Source of the DNA: Knoellia locipacati
GTDB taxonomy: Bacteria; Actinomycetota; Actinomycetes; Actinomycetales; Dermatophilaceae
Length of the DNA: 64,000 nt
NCBI RefSeq assembly: GCF_007992835.1
Contig: NZ_BKBA01000006.1
Coordinates: 1-64,000, forward strand
Direction: 5' to 3'
In this document: positions 25,789-33,949 of the stretch, one piece after another
How the letters are laid out: each line of letters starts with the position of its first letter
Numbering within the stretch: position 1 is the first letter of the stretch
Position numbers and translations under genes: made by a program
The notes under the pieces: generated by a model
Databases searched by the model: none
What the model saw: only the letters and a program-made list of their open reading frames with translations
Told to the model about the DNA's origin: nothing

Positions 25789-27765
25789 ATGAGCACCGCG
25801 CCCGCCACCGCCCGCACGCCGATGGGTCCGGTGGCCGTCGTCGGCGTGACCGGGCTCGTCGTGGCCCTCGTGGCCGCGTCGCTGGCGGGCGTCCTGTCAC
25901 CGCTCGTCCTCGACGACCCCGGCCCCCTCGTCCGCTGGGCGCTCCCGCTCATGCGGGTCGTGAGCGACCTGTCGTCGGCCGTGACCTTCGGCCTGCTCGT
26001 GCTCGCCGCCTTCCTCGTCCCCGAGCGCCGCACGACCGAGCGCCGGGTCCAGGCCTCGCGCCTGGCCGCGGTCACGGGTGCCATCTGGTTCGTCTCGGCG
26101 GGGTTCGGCGTCTTCTTCACCTTCGCCTCTCTGGCCGGGCTGCGGCTGGGGGACCCCGAGCTGGCTCGTCAGTTCCTCACCTTCGTCTGGTCGCTCGAGG
26201 TCACCCGCGTGCTCTCGATCTCCACCGGCGTGGCGCTCGTCGTCACCCTCGGCGCGCTCCTCGCGCGGACGCGGACGGCATACGCCTGGCTCTCGGCCAC
26301 GGCGCTCGCCGGCATCGTCATCGTCGCCCTCACCGGCCACTCGGCCGGCAGCGCGAGCCACGAGGACGCCGTCAACTCGCTCGGCGTCCACCTCGTCGGC
26401 GTCTCGGTCTGGGCCGGCGGACTGCTCGCCATCGCCCTCATGCAGCCGCGGATCGGCAGGGACCTGTCGGCGACGGTCTCGCGCTACTCGGTGCTCGCCG
26501 GCTGGGCCTACGCCCTCGTGGCCGTCACCGGCCTGCAGCAGGCGGTCATCCGGCTCGGGTCACTCTCGGGACTGGCCTCGGCCTACGGAGCGATGGTCCT
26601 CGCCAAGACCGTCATCCTCATCGTGCTCGGCCTGCTCGGCTGGCAGCAGCGACGCCGGGTCATCGCCACCATCAGCACCGACGGCAGCGGGTTCGCCCGG
26701 CTCGTCCTCCTCGAGCTGGGGCTCATGGCAGCGGCGTTCGGTCTCGGCGCCGTCCTCGGTCGCACGCCCCCGCCGGTCCCGGACTCCGAGCAGTCGCCGA
26801 GCGCGGTGCTGTCCATCACCGGCTTCCCCGACCCGGGCGCCATGACGTCGTCCGACTGGCTCACCCAGTGGCGTCCGAACTGGCTCATGATCGCGATCGC
26901 GGTCGTCGCGGTCGGTCTGTATGCCGCGGGCGTGCGCCGTCTCGTCCGCCGCGGCGACGCCTGGCCGGTCCACCGCACCATCCTGTGGACCCTCGGCTGG
27001 GTCGCGTTCATCTGGGCCACGAGCGGCGCCCCCGACATCTGGGGCCGCGTGCAGTTCTCGGTGCACATGGTGATGCACATGGTCGTGGCCATGATCGTGC
27101 CGCTGCTGCTCGTCCCCGCCGCGCCGCTCACCCTCGCCCTGCGTGCCCTGCCCGCCCGTCCCGACCGCACGTGGGGGCCGCGCGAGCTCATCCTGCAGGT
27201 GGTCCACTCGCGCGCCATGCAGGTGCTGGCCAACCCGGTCGTCGCCGCCGTGCTCTTCTTCGGCAGCCTCGCCGCGTTCTACTGGTCGCCGCTGTTCGAG
27301 CTCGCCCTCACGACGCACTCGGGCCACCTGCTCATGCTCGCCCACTTCCTCCTCACCGGCTATCTCTTCACGTGGGTGCTCATCGGCATCGACCCCGGAC
27401 CGCCGAGGTGGTCACCGGCGATCCTGCTCATCATCCTGTTCGCCACGATCACCTTCCACGCGTTCTTCGGTGTCGCGCTCAGCGGGACGTCGTTCGTGCT
27501 CGCGCCCGACTTCTTCGAGCAGATCAACCTGCCGTGGGCACCGGACGCCCTCGCCGACCAGCACCGTGCGGGGGAGATCGCGTGGGGCTTCGGCGAGGCG
27601 CCGACCCTCGTCCTCGCGATCCTCGTCGCACGCCAGTGGTTCGCCCGGGACCGTCAGGAGACGACACGGCTCGACCGGCAGGCCGACCGCGACGAGGACG
27701 CCGCCCTGCGCGCCTACAACGAGCGGCTCCAGCGACTCGGGTCGCAGACCAAGGAGGTCGACTGA
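25789..27765 (+). CDS. CopD / CtaG fusion, copper handling and cytochrome oxidase assembly
   Basis: 658 residues with about 14-16 membrane helices. The N-terminal half (to about 330) is CopD-like, with GHSAGSASHEDAVNSLGVHL carrying paired His. The C-terminal half (about 360-625) is a caa3_CtaG domain with VQFSVHMVMHMVVAMIVPLL and LTTHSGHLLMLAHFLLTGYL. CopD proteins move copper across the membrane and CtaG delivers it to cytochrome c oxidase. The fusion is common in actinobacteria. The nitrilase gene starts two bases after its stop. Confidence 0.9.
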   Translation: MSTAPATARTPMGPVAVVGVTGLVVALVAASLAGVLSPLVLDDPGPLVRWALPLMRVVSDLSSAVTFGLLVLAAFLVPERRTTERRVQASRLAAVTGAIWFVSAGFGVFFTFASLAGLRLGDPELARQFLTFVWSLEVTRVLSISTGVALVVTLGALLARTRTAYAWLSATALAGIVIVALTGHSAGSASHEDAVNSLGVHLVGVSVWAGGLLAIALMQPRIGRDLSATVSRYSVLAGWAYALVAVTGLQQAVIRLGSLSGLASAYGAMVLAKTVILIVLGLLGWQQRRRVIATISTDGSGFARLVLLELGLMAAAFGLGAVLGRTPPPVPDSEQSPSAVLSITGFPDPGAMTSSDWLTQWRPNWLMIAIAVVAVGLYAAGVRRLVRRGDAWPVHRTILWTLGWVAFIWATSGAPDIWGRVQFSVHMVMHMVVAMIVPLLLVPAAPLTLALRALPARPDRTWGPRELILQVVHSRAMQVLANPVVAAVLFFGSLAAFYWSPLFELALTTHSGHLLMLAHFLLTGYLFTWVLIGIDPGPPRWSPAILLIILFATITFHAFFGVALSGTSFVLAPDFFEQINLPWAPDALADQHRAGEIAWGFGEAPTLVLAILVARQWFARDRQETTRLDRQADRDEDAALRAYNERLQRLGSQTKEVD

Positions 27766-27767
27766 CC

Positions 27768-28577
27768 ATGCGCATCGCCCTGATCCAGGTCGGCTACGGC
27801 GACGACGAGCCGCTGCGCGACCGTGTCGAGCGGGTGAGCGGCCTCGTGCGCGACACCGCGCGCTCGCACCGGCCGGACCTCGTCGTCCTGCCCGAGCTCT
27901 GGGCCCCGACCGGGTTCGACTACCGGCGCTGGGAGGATGCGGCCGAGCCGCTCGACGGACCGTGGGCCACCGCCATGACCGCCCTGGCCGCCGAGACCGG
28001 CGTGACGCTGCACGCCGGGTCCTTCGTCGAGCGCCTCGCCGGGCCCGGGGCCGACGGACGCACTCTGGCCAACACGTCGCTGCTCGTCACCGCGGACGGT
28101 GGGCGGACGGCATACCGCAAGATCCACCGTTTCGGGTTCGGCTCGGGTGAGCCCAAGCTGCTCGAGGCGGGCACCGAGATCGTCGTGGCCGAGCTGCGTT
28201 GCGGCACAGGGGAGTCCGCCGTGGCCGGGCTGTCGACGTGCTACGACCTGCGCTTCCCCGAGCTCTACCGGCAGCAGCTCGACGCCGGCGCGGAGCTCTT
28301 CGTCGTGCCCGCCGCGTGGCCGGCGGCGCGCGTCGCGCACTGGACGCTGCTCGGCCGGGCGCGTGCGGTCGAGGACCAGGCGTTCGTCGTCCAGTGCAAC
28401 ACCGCCGGGACCCACGCCGGCACCGAGATGGGCGGTCGCAGCCAGGTCGTCGGGCCGACCGGCGAGGTGCTCGCCGAGGCGGGGCCCGACGAGGAGGTAC
28501 TCGTGGTCGACGTCGACCCTGGGCTCGTCGCGCGCACCCGCGAGGCCTTCCCGGTGCTTGCCGACCGGCGTCTGTGA
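27768..28577 (+). CDS. Carbon-nitrogen hydrolase (nitrilase superfamily, omega-amidase-like)
   Basis: 269 residues starting MRIALIQVGYG. The Glu-Lys-Cys triad is intact: E43 (VLPELWAPTG), K118 (YRKIHRFGFG), C158 (STCYDLRFPELYR). RARAVEDQAFVVQCN and MGGRSQVVGPTGEVLAE are typical. The group hydrolyses small omega-amides or deaminated glutathione-like compounds in the cytoplasm. Operon with the CopD-CtaG gene by spacing only. Confidence 0.9.
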   Translation: MRIALIQVGYGDDEPLRDRVERVSGLVRDTARSHRPDLVVLPELWAPTGFDYRRWEDAAEPLDGPWATAMTALAAETGVTLHAGSFVERLAGPGADGRTLANTSLLVTADGGRTAYRKIHRFGFGSGEPKLLEAGTEIVVAELRCGTGESAVAGLSTCYDLRFPELYRQQLDAGAELFVVPAAWPAARVAHWTLLGRARAVEDQAFVVQCNTAGTHAGTEMGGRSQVVGPTGEVLAEAGPDEEVLVVDVDPGLVARTREAFPVLADRRL

Positions 28578-28617
28578 CGTCCCTGGGAACCTTCTTTGTA
28601 GAAAGTTTGTCCAAGGT

Positions 28618-28669
28618 GCATCCCTGGCGGGGGTACGGGCGGAAGTAGGGGGCATGGACGTACTTCCGC
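28618..28669 (+). promoter_or_regulatory. Candidate ECF promoter and leader hairpin before the fasciclin gene
   Basis: GCATCC (28618-28623) is 16-17 bases before CGGAAGT. This recalls the mycobacterial SigK promoter pattern CCATCC then CGAAT. GCGGAAGTA (28639-28647) is inverted as TACTTCCGC (28661-28669), so a 9-base stem covers the proposed start region. GGAACC at 28586-28591 is an alternative -35. The gap is 117 bases. Confidence 0.35.
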
Positions 28670-28694
28670 GTCCCCGAACAAAGGGAGATCGACG

Positions 28695-29354
28695 ATGACC
28701 GCACGCAAGATCCTCTCCGCCCTCATGGCCGCCGGCCTCGCCGGTGTGGTGTTCGCCCCCAGCGCGTCCGCCCATGGCAGGTCGCAGTCCGGCACGGACC
28801 CGGCTCCGACCGGGAACCGCAGCCTGGCCGCCGTCCTCACCGCCGACGGCAACCAGTTCGACCACAACTGGTACGACTACGACATCGTCACCGAGGCGGT
28901 CTTGGCCGTCATCGCCAACAAGCCCAACAGCCCTGTCGCCCTGCTGGCCGACGGCAACGTGGCCCTCACCGCGTTCATCCCCAACGACCGCGCCTTCCAG
29001 GCGCTCGTCAAGGACATCGCCGGTACGCGCCTGTCGTCCGAGAAGGCCGTCTTCGAGGCCGTCGCCGGGCTCGGCATCGACACCGTCGAGACGGTCCTGC
29101 TGTACCACGTCGTCCCGGGCGCGACGATCACCGCCAAGCAGGCCGCCGCGAGCAACGGCGCGGCCCTCACCACCGCCCAGGGCGGCACGGTCGGAGTCCG
29201 CGTCATCAACAAGCGACTGCCGCTCATCCAGCTGCGGGACAAGGACACCAACGACCGCAACCCGTTCATCAACCCGTTCGCCGTGAACATCAACAAGGGC
29301 AACAAGCAGATCGCCCACGGCCTCACGGGTGTCCTCCGCCCGGTCGACCTCTGA
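28695..29354 (+). CDS. Secreted fasciclin (FAS1) domain protein
   Basis: 219 residues with a good ribosome-binding site (AAAGGGAGA at 28680). A signal peptide ends near ASAHG (about 27). One FAS1 domain follows (about 43-217), recognised by ALTAFIPNDRAFQALV (box H1) and VLLYHVVPGATITAKQA (the YH box), ending in AHGLTGVLRPVDL. FAS1 proteins mediate adhesion. In Mycobacterium tuberculosis the FAS1 proteins MPT70/MPT83 are coded beside sigK-rskA and controlled by SigK; this locus has the same ingredients. Confidence 0.9.
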   Translation: MTARKILSALMAAGLAGVVFAPSASAHGRSQSGTDPAPTGNRSLAAVLTADGNQFDHNWYDYDIVTEAVLAVIANKPNSPVALLADGNVALTAFIPNDRAFQALVKDIAGTRLSSEKAVFEAVAGLGIDTVETVLLYHVVPGATITAKQAAASNGAALTTAQGGTVGVRVINKRLPLIQLRDKDTNDRNPFINPFAVNINKGNKQIAHGLTGVLRPVDL

Positions 29355-29390
29355 GCCGACGGCCCACCCGAACCTGACAAGGAGAACGCC

Positions 29391-30200
29391 ATGCGCACCA
29401 CCCGAACCCTTGCCGTCCTCGCCGTCTCGGCCGGTCTCGGCACCGTCCTCGCCGTCCCGGCCCACGCCGCCGACGCGAAGGTCTCGATCCTGCACGCCGT
29501 GCCGGGAGCGACCGTCGACGTCTATGCCAACGGCGACGCCATCCTCGAGGACTTCAAGCCCGGCACGCTGACCGACCCGCTCACGCTGCCCGAGGGGTCC
29601 TACGACCTCAAGGTCACGGCGGCGGGCGCCGGCCCGAACGGCGCCGCGGTCATCGAGGCCAACGACGTCACCGTGCCCGGTGGCGCCAACGTCACCGTCG
29701 TCGCCCACCTCAACGCGGGTGGCACACCGGTGCTCACTCCCTTCGTCAACGACACCAAGCCGACGAAGGCAGGCCAGGCGCGAATCACGGTGCGGCACAC
29801 CGCCGCCGCTCCGGCTGTCGACGTCCGGGCCAACGGTGAGGCGGCCTTCAAGGCTCTGACCAACCCCAACGAGGCCAAGGCGGACCTTCCCGCCGGCACG
29901 ATCAAGGCCGACGTGGTGCTGGCCGGGACCGACACGGTGGCGATCGGCCCGGCTGACGTCGACCTCAAGGAGGGCACCAACACGATCGTCTATGCCTGGG
30001 GCTCGGCCGCTGACAAGAACCTCAAGCTCGCCGTCCAGACCATCGACGGGCTGCACAGCGCGCCCAGTGGCGTCCCGAGCGGAACCGGCGGCAAGGCGGC
30101 GACGAACACGTGGCAGCCGCTGACCATCGGTGGTGCCGCGTTCCTCGCCGGCGGGCTCGCGCTCCTCGCGACCCGCCGCCGCCAGGACGTGCGCGCCTGA
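29391..30200 (+). CDS. Cell-surface DUF4397 protein
   Basis: 269 residues with AAGGAGAA before the ATG. Signal peptide (about 1-26, ending PAHAA). Two DUF4397 repeats start VSILHAVPGATVDVYANGD (about 31) and ITVRHTAAAPAVDVRANGE (about 131). The C-terminus has a hydrophobic stretch (IGGAAFLAGGLALLA) and a basic RRRQ tail, like a sortase substrate, though I see no clear LPxTG. The class F sortase gene starts four bases after the stop, so it may anchor this protein. Confidence 0.85.
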   Translation: MRTTRTLAVLAVSAGLGTVLAVPAHAADAKVSILHAVPGATVDVYANGDAILEDFKPGTLTDPLTLPEGSYDLKVTAAGAGPNGAAVIEANDVTVPGGANVTVVAHLNAGGTPVLTPFVNDTKPTKAGQARITVRHTAAAPAVDVRANGEAAFKALTNPNEAKADLPAGTIKADVVLAGTDTVAIGPADVDLKEGTNTIVYAWGSAADKNLKLAVQTIDGLHSAPSGVPSGTGGKAATNTWQPLTIGGAAFLAGGLALLATRRRQDVRA

Positions 30201-30204
30201 GGTG

Positions 30205-30954
30205 ATGCGTTCCATGTGGAGCTCCGGTCCGGGGAGGGCGGTCGTCGTCGTGGCGACCGCGCTCCTCGCCGGAGTGCTCGCATGGGGCGCGTATGCCGTC
30301 CGCTCACCAGACCGGCTCAGCGACCCCGCCGACGTGACAGCGGCCCTCGACCCGAAGCCCACCACGGCGGGACCGACCGGGTCGCTGTCCGCCGCGCCGT
30401 CGCCGACGGGGCGCCCCTCCCCGTCGGCGACGGCGTCCGGCGGGCCGCGGGTGACGAGCCCCGCGCGTCCGGTGACGCCCTCGCCGACCCGAGAGTCCCG
30501 TCCGTCCACCGGTGACTTCGAGCTGACGATCCCGTCGCTCGACGTCCGCATGCCCGTCGTCCCCGTCGGTGTCGCCAAGGACGGCCAGATGGCGCTGCCC
30601 GACGACCCGGACGTCGCCGGGTGGTATCGGTTCGGCCCCGCGCCGACGTCGCCCCGGGGAGCCAACGTCATCTCGGCACACGTCGACTCGCGCGACGAGG
30701 TCGGCCCGCTGGCGAAGCTGCCCCGGCTCGACGTCGGCGCCACGATCGTCGTCACGGTCGACGGAGCCCGGGTCGAGTACGTCGTGGAGCGGGTCGACCA
30801 GTACGCCAAGAAGGCTCTCGACGTCGACGCCCTCTTCGCCCGATCCGGCCCCGCCCGGCTGCACCTCGTCAGCTGCGGCGGGGAGTGGAACCCAAGGACC
30901 CGCCACTATGACGACAACGTCGTTGCGATCGCTCGTCGCGCCTCCGCCGCGTGA
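30205..30954 (+). CDS. Class F sortase
   Basis: 249 residues. An N-terminal membrane anchor (about 12-30) is followed by a Ser/Pro/Thr-rich linker to about 105. The sortase domain has His159 (VISAHVDSRD), Cys224 (LHLVSCGGEWN) and the Arg in NPRTRHYDDNV. TIPSLDVRMPVVPVGV at its start is typical of class F, the actinobacterial group. It would join a surface protein to cell wall or pilin amines. GTG at 30202 is an equally possible start. The neighbouring DUF4397 protein is the natural substrate candidate. Confidence 0.9.
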   Translation: MRSMWSSGPGRAVVVVATALLAGVLAWGAYAVRSPDRLSDPADVTAALDPKPTTAGPTGSLSAAPSPTGRPSPSATASGGPRVTSPARPVTPSPTRESRPSTGDFELTIPSLDVRMPVVPVGVAKDGQMALPDDPDVAGWYRFGPAPTSPRGANVISAHVDSRDEVGPLAKLPRLDVGATIVVTVDGARVEYVVERVDQYAKKALDVDALFARSGPARLHLVSCGGEWNPRTRHYDDNVVAIARRASAA

Positions 30955-30963
30955 CGCGTCGCC

Positions 30964-30969
30964 TATCGT
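30964..30969 (+). promoter_or_regulatory. -10 hexamer before the ECF sigma gene
   Basis: TATCGT is seven bases before GTG at 30977. This selects that codon over GTG 30968 and TTG 30980 and gives a leaderless start, separate from the upstream surface genes. Confidence 0.4.
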
Positions 30970-30976
30970 GAGGTGG

Positions 30977-31534
30977 GTGTTGAGTGATGCCCCTCCCGAG
31001 ACGAGCGACGCGGAGCTCATGCAGCGCGTCGCCGACGAGGACCGGGATGCGCTCGCCGAGGTCTACCGCCGGTTCGGTCCGCTCGTGCACACCATCGCCG
31101 TGCGATCGGTGGGCAGCCACCACGACGCCGAGGACGTCACCCAGCAGGTCTTCGTCGCGCTGTGGCGCGCCCGTCACTCGCTCGACCCGGCGGCCGGGTC
31201 CCTGGCCGGGTGGCTCGCCACGGTGACCCGGCGTCGCTGCGCCGACCACCACGCCCAACGCAGCCGCCGCGAGCGTGACGAGCGAGCCCTGTCCGTACCC
31301 TCGGAGGTCGCGACCGGGGCCCAGCCCGAGGACGCGACCGAGCGGGTGGTCCTCGCCCGCGAGCTCGACGCCCTGGGCGAGCCTCGACGCACGATCATCC
31401 GGATGGCGGTCGTCGAGGACCGCCGGCAGCAGGACATCGCCGAAGCTCTCGACCTGCCGCTCGGAACCGTCAAGAGCCACATCCGTCGCGGTCTGCTGGA
31501 CCTGCGAACCCGACTCGAGGAGGTGAAGGCATGA
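30977..31534 (+). CDS. ECF-type RNA polymerase sigma factor
   Basis: 185 residues from GTG 30977. Region 2 has LAEVYRRFGPLVHTIAVR and DAEDVTQQVFVALWRARHSL. Region 4 has RRTIIRMAVVEDRRQQDIAE followed by LPLGTVKSHIRRGLLDLR. Its stop overlaps the anti-sigma start (ATGA), giving coupled, balanced synthesis. Gene order FAS1 - DUF4397 - sortase - sigma - anti-sigma argues that the sigma factor turns on the surface genes, as SigK does for mpt70/mpt83. Confidence 0.92.
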   Translation: MLSDAPPETSDAELMQRVADEDRDALAEVYRRFGPLVHTIAVRSVGSHHDAEDVTQQVFVALWRARHSLDPAAGSLAGWLATVTRRRCADHHAQRSRRERDERALSVPSEVATGAQPEDATERVVLARELDALGEPRRTIIRMAVVEDRRQQDIAEALDLPLGTVKSHIRRGLLDLRTRLEEVKA

Positions 31535-32421
31535 CCCGCCCGCCGACCCGGCACGAGGAGGACGTCGTGCACACGGAGCACCTCGCCGACGAGCGCCTCG
31601 TCGACCTCACGCTCGACGACGACGCGCTGGCCCACGAGCGCGAGCACCTCGCGTCCTGCGCCGCCTGCCGGGGCACGCTCGCGGACCTCACCCGTGTCGT
31701 GGACATCGCGCGCGAGGCCCCGACCGTCGAGCTCGTCACACCCGGACCCGGGCTCTGGGCACGGATCGTCGAGGACCTCGACGGCTCCGACGTGGGGGAG
31801 CGCATCCCACCCAGGGACGCCGCGCCGGCCTCGCTGCAGCCGGAGGCCAGGCCGGACGTCGCGGTCCTGCCTGCGCCGGCCGAGTCCTCGAGCTCCCCCG
31901 AGGTCGTCGTCCCCCTGCGTCGAGAGCATCGCGACCGCGAGCACCCTGTCGGTCGCGTCCGGCCGGCCCTCACGTGGCTCGCCGCCGCCTGTGCGGCCGG
32001 GATCCTGCTGGGTGCCGGCGGTGTCGTGGTCGCCGACCGGCTCCAGAGCGGCAGCGGAGCCGGCATCGACGTCATCCGGACGGTGGCCACCGCCGAGCTC
32101 GACACCCTCGACACCCGACAGAGGCTGGGGACGGCCACGGTGAGCGAGCGGGCCGGCGAGCTGAACCTCGCGGTGTCGGCCACCGAGCTCGACCGTGGCG
32201 ACAGCGGCTACGTCGAGGTGTGGCTCATCAACCGGGACGGCAAGCGGATGGTGTCGGTGGGAGTGCTCGACGAGGGCGCGACCGCGGGGGCGTTCCCCGT
32301 CTCGCGACAGCTGCTCGACGAGGGCTACGTCGTCGTGGACCTCTCGCGCGAGCAGTTCGACGACAAGCCGCAGCACTCCGGCGACAGCATCGTGCGCGGC
32401 TTGCTGCGCACGCCGGTCTGA
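31531..32421 (+). CDS. Anti-sigma factor (zinc-finger, RskA-like)
   Basis: 296 residues. The cytoplasmic N-terminus carries the ZAS motif H39-x3-C43-x2-C46 (EHLASCAAC). A single membrane helix lies at about 150-172 (WLAAACAAGILLGAGGVVV). The extracytoplasmic C-terminal domain is RskA-like, with LNLAVSATELDRGDSGYVEV and WLINRDGKRMVSVGVL. It would hold the sigma factor at the membrane until proteolysis releases it. It converges on the PIG-L gene, four bases away. Confidence 0.9.
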   Translation: MTRPPTRHEEDVVHTEHLADERLVDLTLDDDALAHEREHLASCAACRGTLADLTRVVDIAREAPTVELVTPGPGLWARIVEDLDGSDVGERIPPRDAAPASLQPEARPDVAVLPAPAESSSSPEVVVPLRREHRDREHPVGRVRPALTWLAAACAAGILLGAGGVVVADRLQSGSGAGIDVIRTVATAELDTLDTRQRLGTATVSERAGELNLAVSATELDRGDSGYVEVWLINRDGKRMVSVGVLDEGATAGAFPVSRQLLDEGYVVVDLSREQFDDKPQHSGDSIVRGLLRTPV

Positions 32422-32425
32422 CCGG

Positions 32426-33232
32426 TCAGGACTCGAGGTCGGCGAACGGCCACCCGTCGACCATGCCCGCCGGGCGCCCCGGCTCAATGTAGAACTCGGT
32501 GCCGAACCACGCGCGGAAGATCTCGTCGGGCATCGCCAGCATCATCCCGACGTCGCTCGTCTGGCTCGCGTGGCAGGCGAGGGCCGCGCGCTTGGACTCG
32601 ATGTCGGGCGTGACGTCGACCCTCCACGAGATCTGGGCCTCGGGCGTGCCGAGCGGCTCCCCGCCGTCGATCGGTGCGTCGGGGTCCCAGCTCTCGTCGC
32701 CCTGTCCCGCGGCGAGCGCCTCCTGGTAGCCGGCGCGCATCGCGTCGCGGTTCATCGTCGACTCGAGCACGCGCGGACGCTGCGCTGCGAGGTCGGCCGC
32801 GCGGTAGGCGACCTGGTGCACCTTGACGTGGTCGGGGTGGCCGTAGCCGCCGTGCCAGTCGTAGGTCACGAGGACGTCGGCGTCCTCCTCGTCGAGGAGC
32901 TCGGCCAGCCGGCCGCCTGCCTCGTCGAGGTCGGCGCCGTGGAAGGAGTGCTCGTGCGAGTTCTGCTCCCAGCCGTGCATCCCCGAGTCGACGTAGCCGA
33001 GCCACTCGATCCGCTCGGCGCCGGTGACGCGGGCGGACGCCTCGGCCTCGCCGCGCCGGAAGTCCGCGAGGGTGGTCCCCTCGGGCAGGTCCTCGGGAGA
33101 GGTGCCGTGCTCACCGCCGGTGCCGTAGACGACGACCACGCGGTGCCCCTCGCGCGAGAGCCGCGTCATCGTGCCCGAGGTGCCGGAGGCCTCGTCGTCG
33201 GGATGGGCGTGCAGGAAGACGATCGTGGCCAT
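32426..33232 (-). CDS. PIG-L family zinc deacetylase
   Basis: 268 residues from ATG at 33232, chosen because MATIVFLHAHPDDEASG is the exact family N-terminus. The zinc and catalytic residues AHPDDE (9-14) and the distal HGGYGHPDHVKVH are intact. Relatives are MshB and Mca of the mycothiol pathway and other GlcNAc-type deacetylases. Length and the SGMHGWEQNSHEHSF segment fit the Mca-like group, but I would not assign it further. Confidence 0.85.
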   Translation of the reverse strand: MATIVFLHAHPDDEASGTSGTMTRLSREGHRVVVVYGTGGEHGTSPEDLPEGTTLADFRRGEAEASARVTGAERIEWLGYVDSGMHGWEQNSHEHSFHGADLDEAGGRLAELLDEEDADVLVTYDWHGGYGHPDHVKVHQVAYRAADLAAQRPRVLESTMNRDAMRAGYQEALAAGQGDESWDPDAPIDGGEPLGTPEAQISWRVDVTPDIESKRAALACHASQTSDVGMMLAMPDEIFRAWFGTEFYIEPGRPAGMVDGWPFADLES

Positions 33233-33293
33233 GGGCACCATCCTGCCCGGTGGCCCGGACATCCCGGGACACACGCCGGATGACCATGGGAGC

Positions 33294-33881
33294 TCAGCCC
33301 TCCAGCAGGGCGGCGACCTCCGTCTGCCCCTTGGCCCTCGCGTGCTCCAGCGCCGTCACACCCTCCTTGTCGGCGAGCGACCGGTCCGCCCCGGCACCGA
33401 GGAGGATGCCGACGATCTCCCGGTGGGCCGGACCTCCGTCGCCGAGGATGACGGCCTCGAGCAGGGCGGTCCAGCCGAGGGCGTTGACGTGGTCGACGTC
33501 GATGCCGGTCTGCACCACCCGGCGCACGTAGTCCACGTGGCCGCGCTCGCTCGCCGGGATGACCGAGACTCCGCCGTAGCGGTTGCGGATCGTGAGGTCC
33601 GGCGTCGCGGGCAGCAGGGCCTCGAGCATCGCGACGCTGCCGGTGACCCCGGTGACGAGCCAGGGGGTGTCGTGACGGTCGTCGAGCGCGTCGGCCGACG
33701 CACCGGCTGCGACGAGGACGTCGGCGACCCCGACGTGGTCGAAGGTCGCCGCGAGCAGCAGGGCGGTCCGGCCGTGGGCGTCGCGGGCCTCGAGGTCGGC
33801 GCCCGCCTCGAGCGCCGCCGACACCGCGTCGACGTCACCTCGTTCGGCCGCCGTGAGCAGGTCGGTCCCCGGGGTCGTCAT
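33294..33881 (-). CDS. Ankyrin-repeat protein
   Basis: 195 residues with about five ankyrin repeats and no signal peptide. Clear repeats are DLLTAAERGDVDAVSAALEA, DAHGRTALLLAATFDHVGVA and NALGWTALLEAVILGDGG, then a last KEGVTALEHARAKGQTEVAA. Bacterial ankyrin proteins bind partner proteins. A catalase partner is common in actinobacteria but absent here. Divergent from the FAD oxidase gene by 68 bases. Confidence 0.9.
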   Translation of the reverse strand: MTTPGTDLLTAAERGDVDAVSAALEAGADLEARDAHGRTALLLAATFDHVGVADVLVAAGASADALDDRHDTPWLVTGVTGSVAMLEALLPATPDLTIRNRYGGVSVIPASERGHVDYVRRVVQTGIDVDHVNALGWTALLEAVILGDGGPAHREIVGILLGAGADRSLADKEGVTALEHARAKGQTEVAALLEG

Positions 33882-33937
33882 GCCCGCATCCTGCCCGGTC
33901 GGGCGGCCACGCAGGGCGCCCGCCCGCCCTTGCTTCC

Positions 33938-33943
33938 TAGGAT
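33938..33943 (+). promoter_or_regulatory. -10 hexamer, leaderless start of FAD oxidase gene
   Basis: TAGGAT is six bases before GTG 33950; there is no Shine-Dalgarno. Confidence 0.45.
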
Positions 33944-33949
33944 GGCCGG

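Noticed and set aside
27714-30809. A 1031-codon minus-strand open frame over nitrilase, FAS1, DUF4397 and sortase genes
   Set aside because: It crosses four well-supported genes and has no domain; it arises from GC-rich codon positions.
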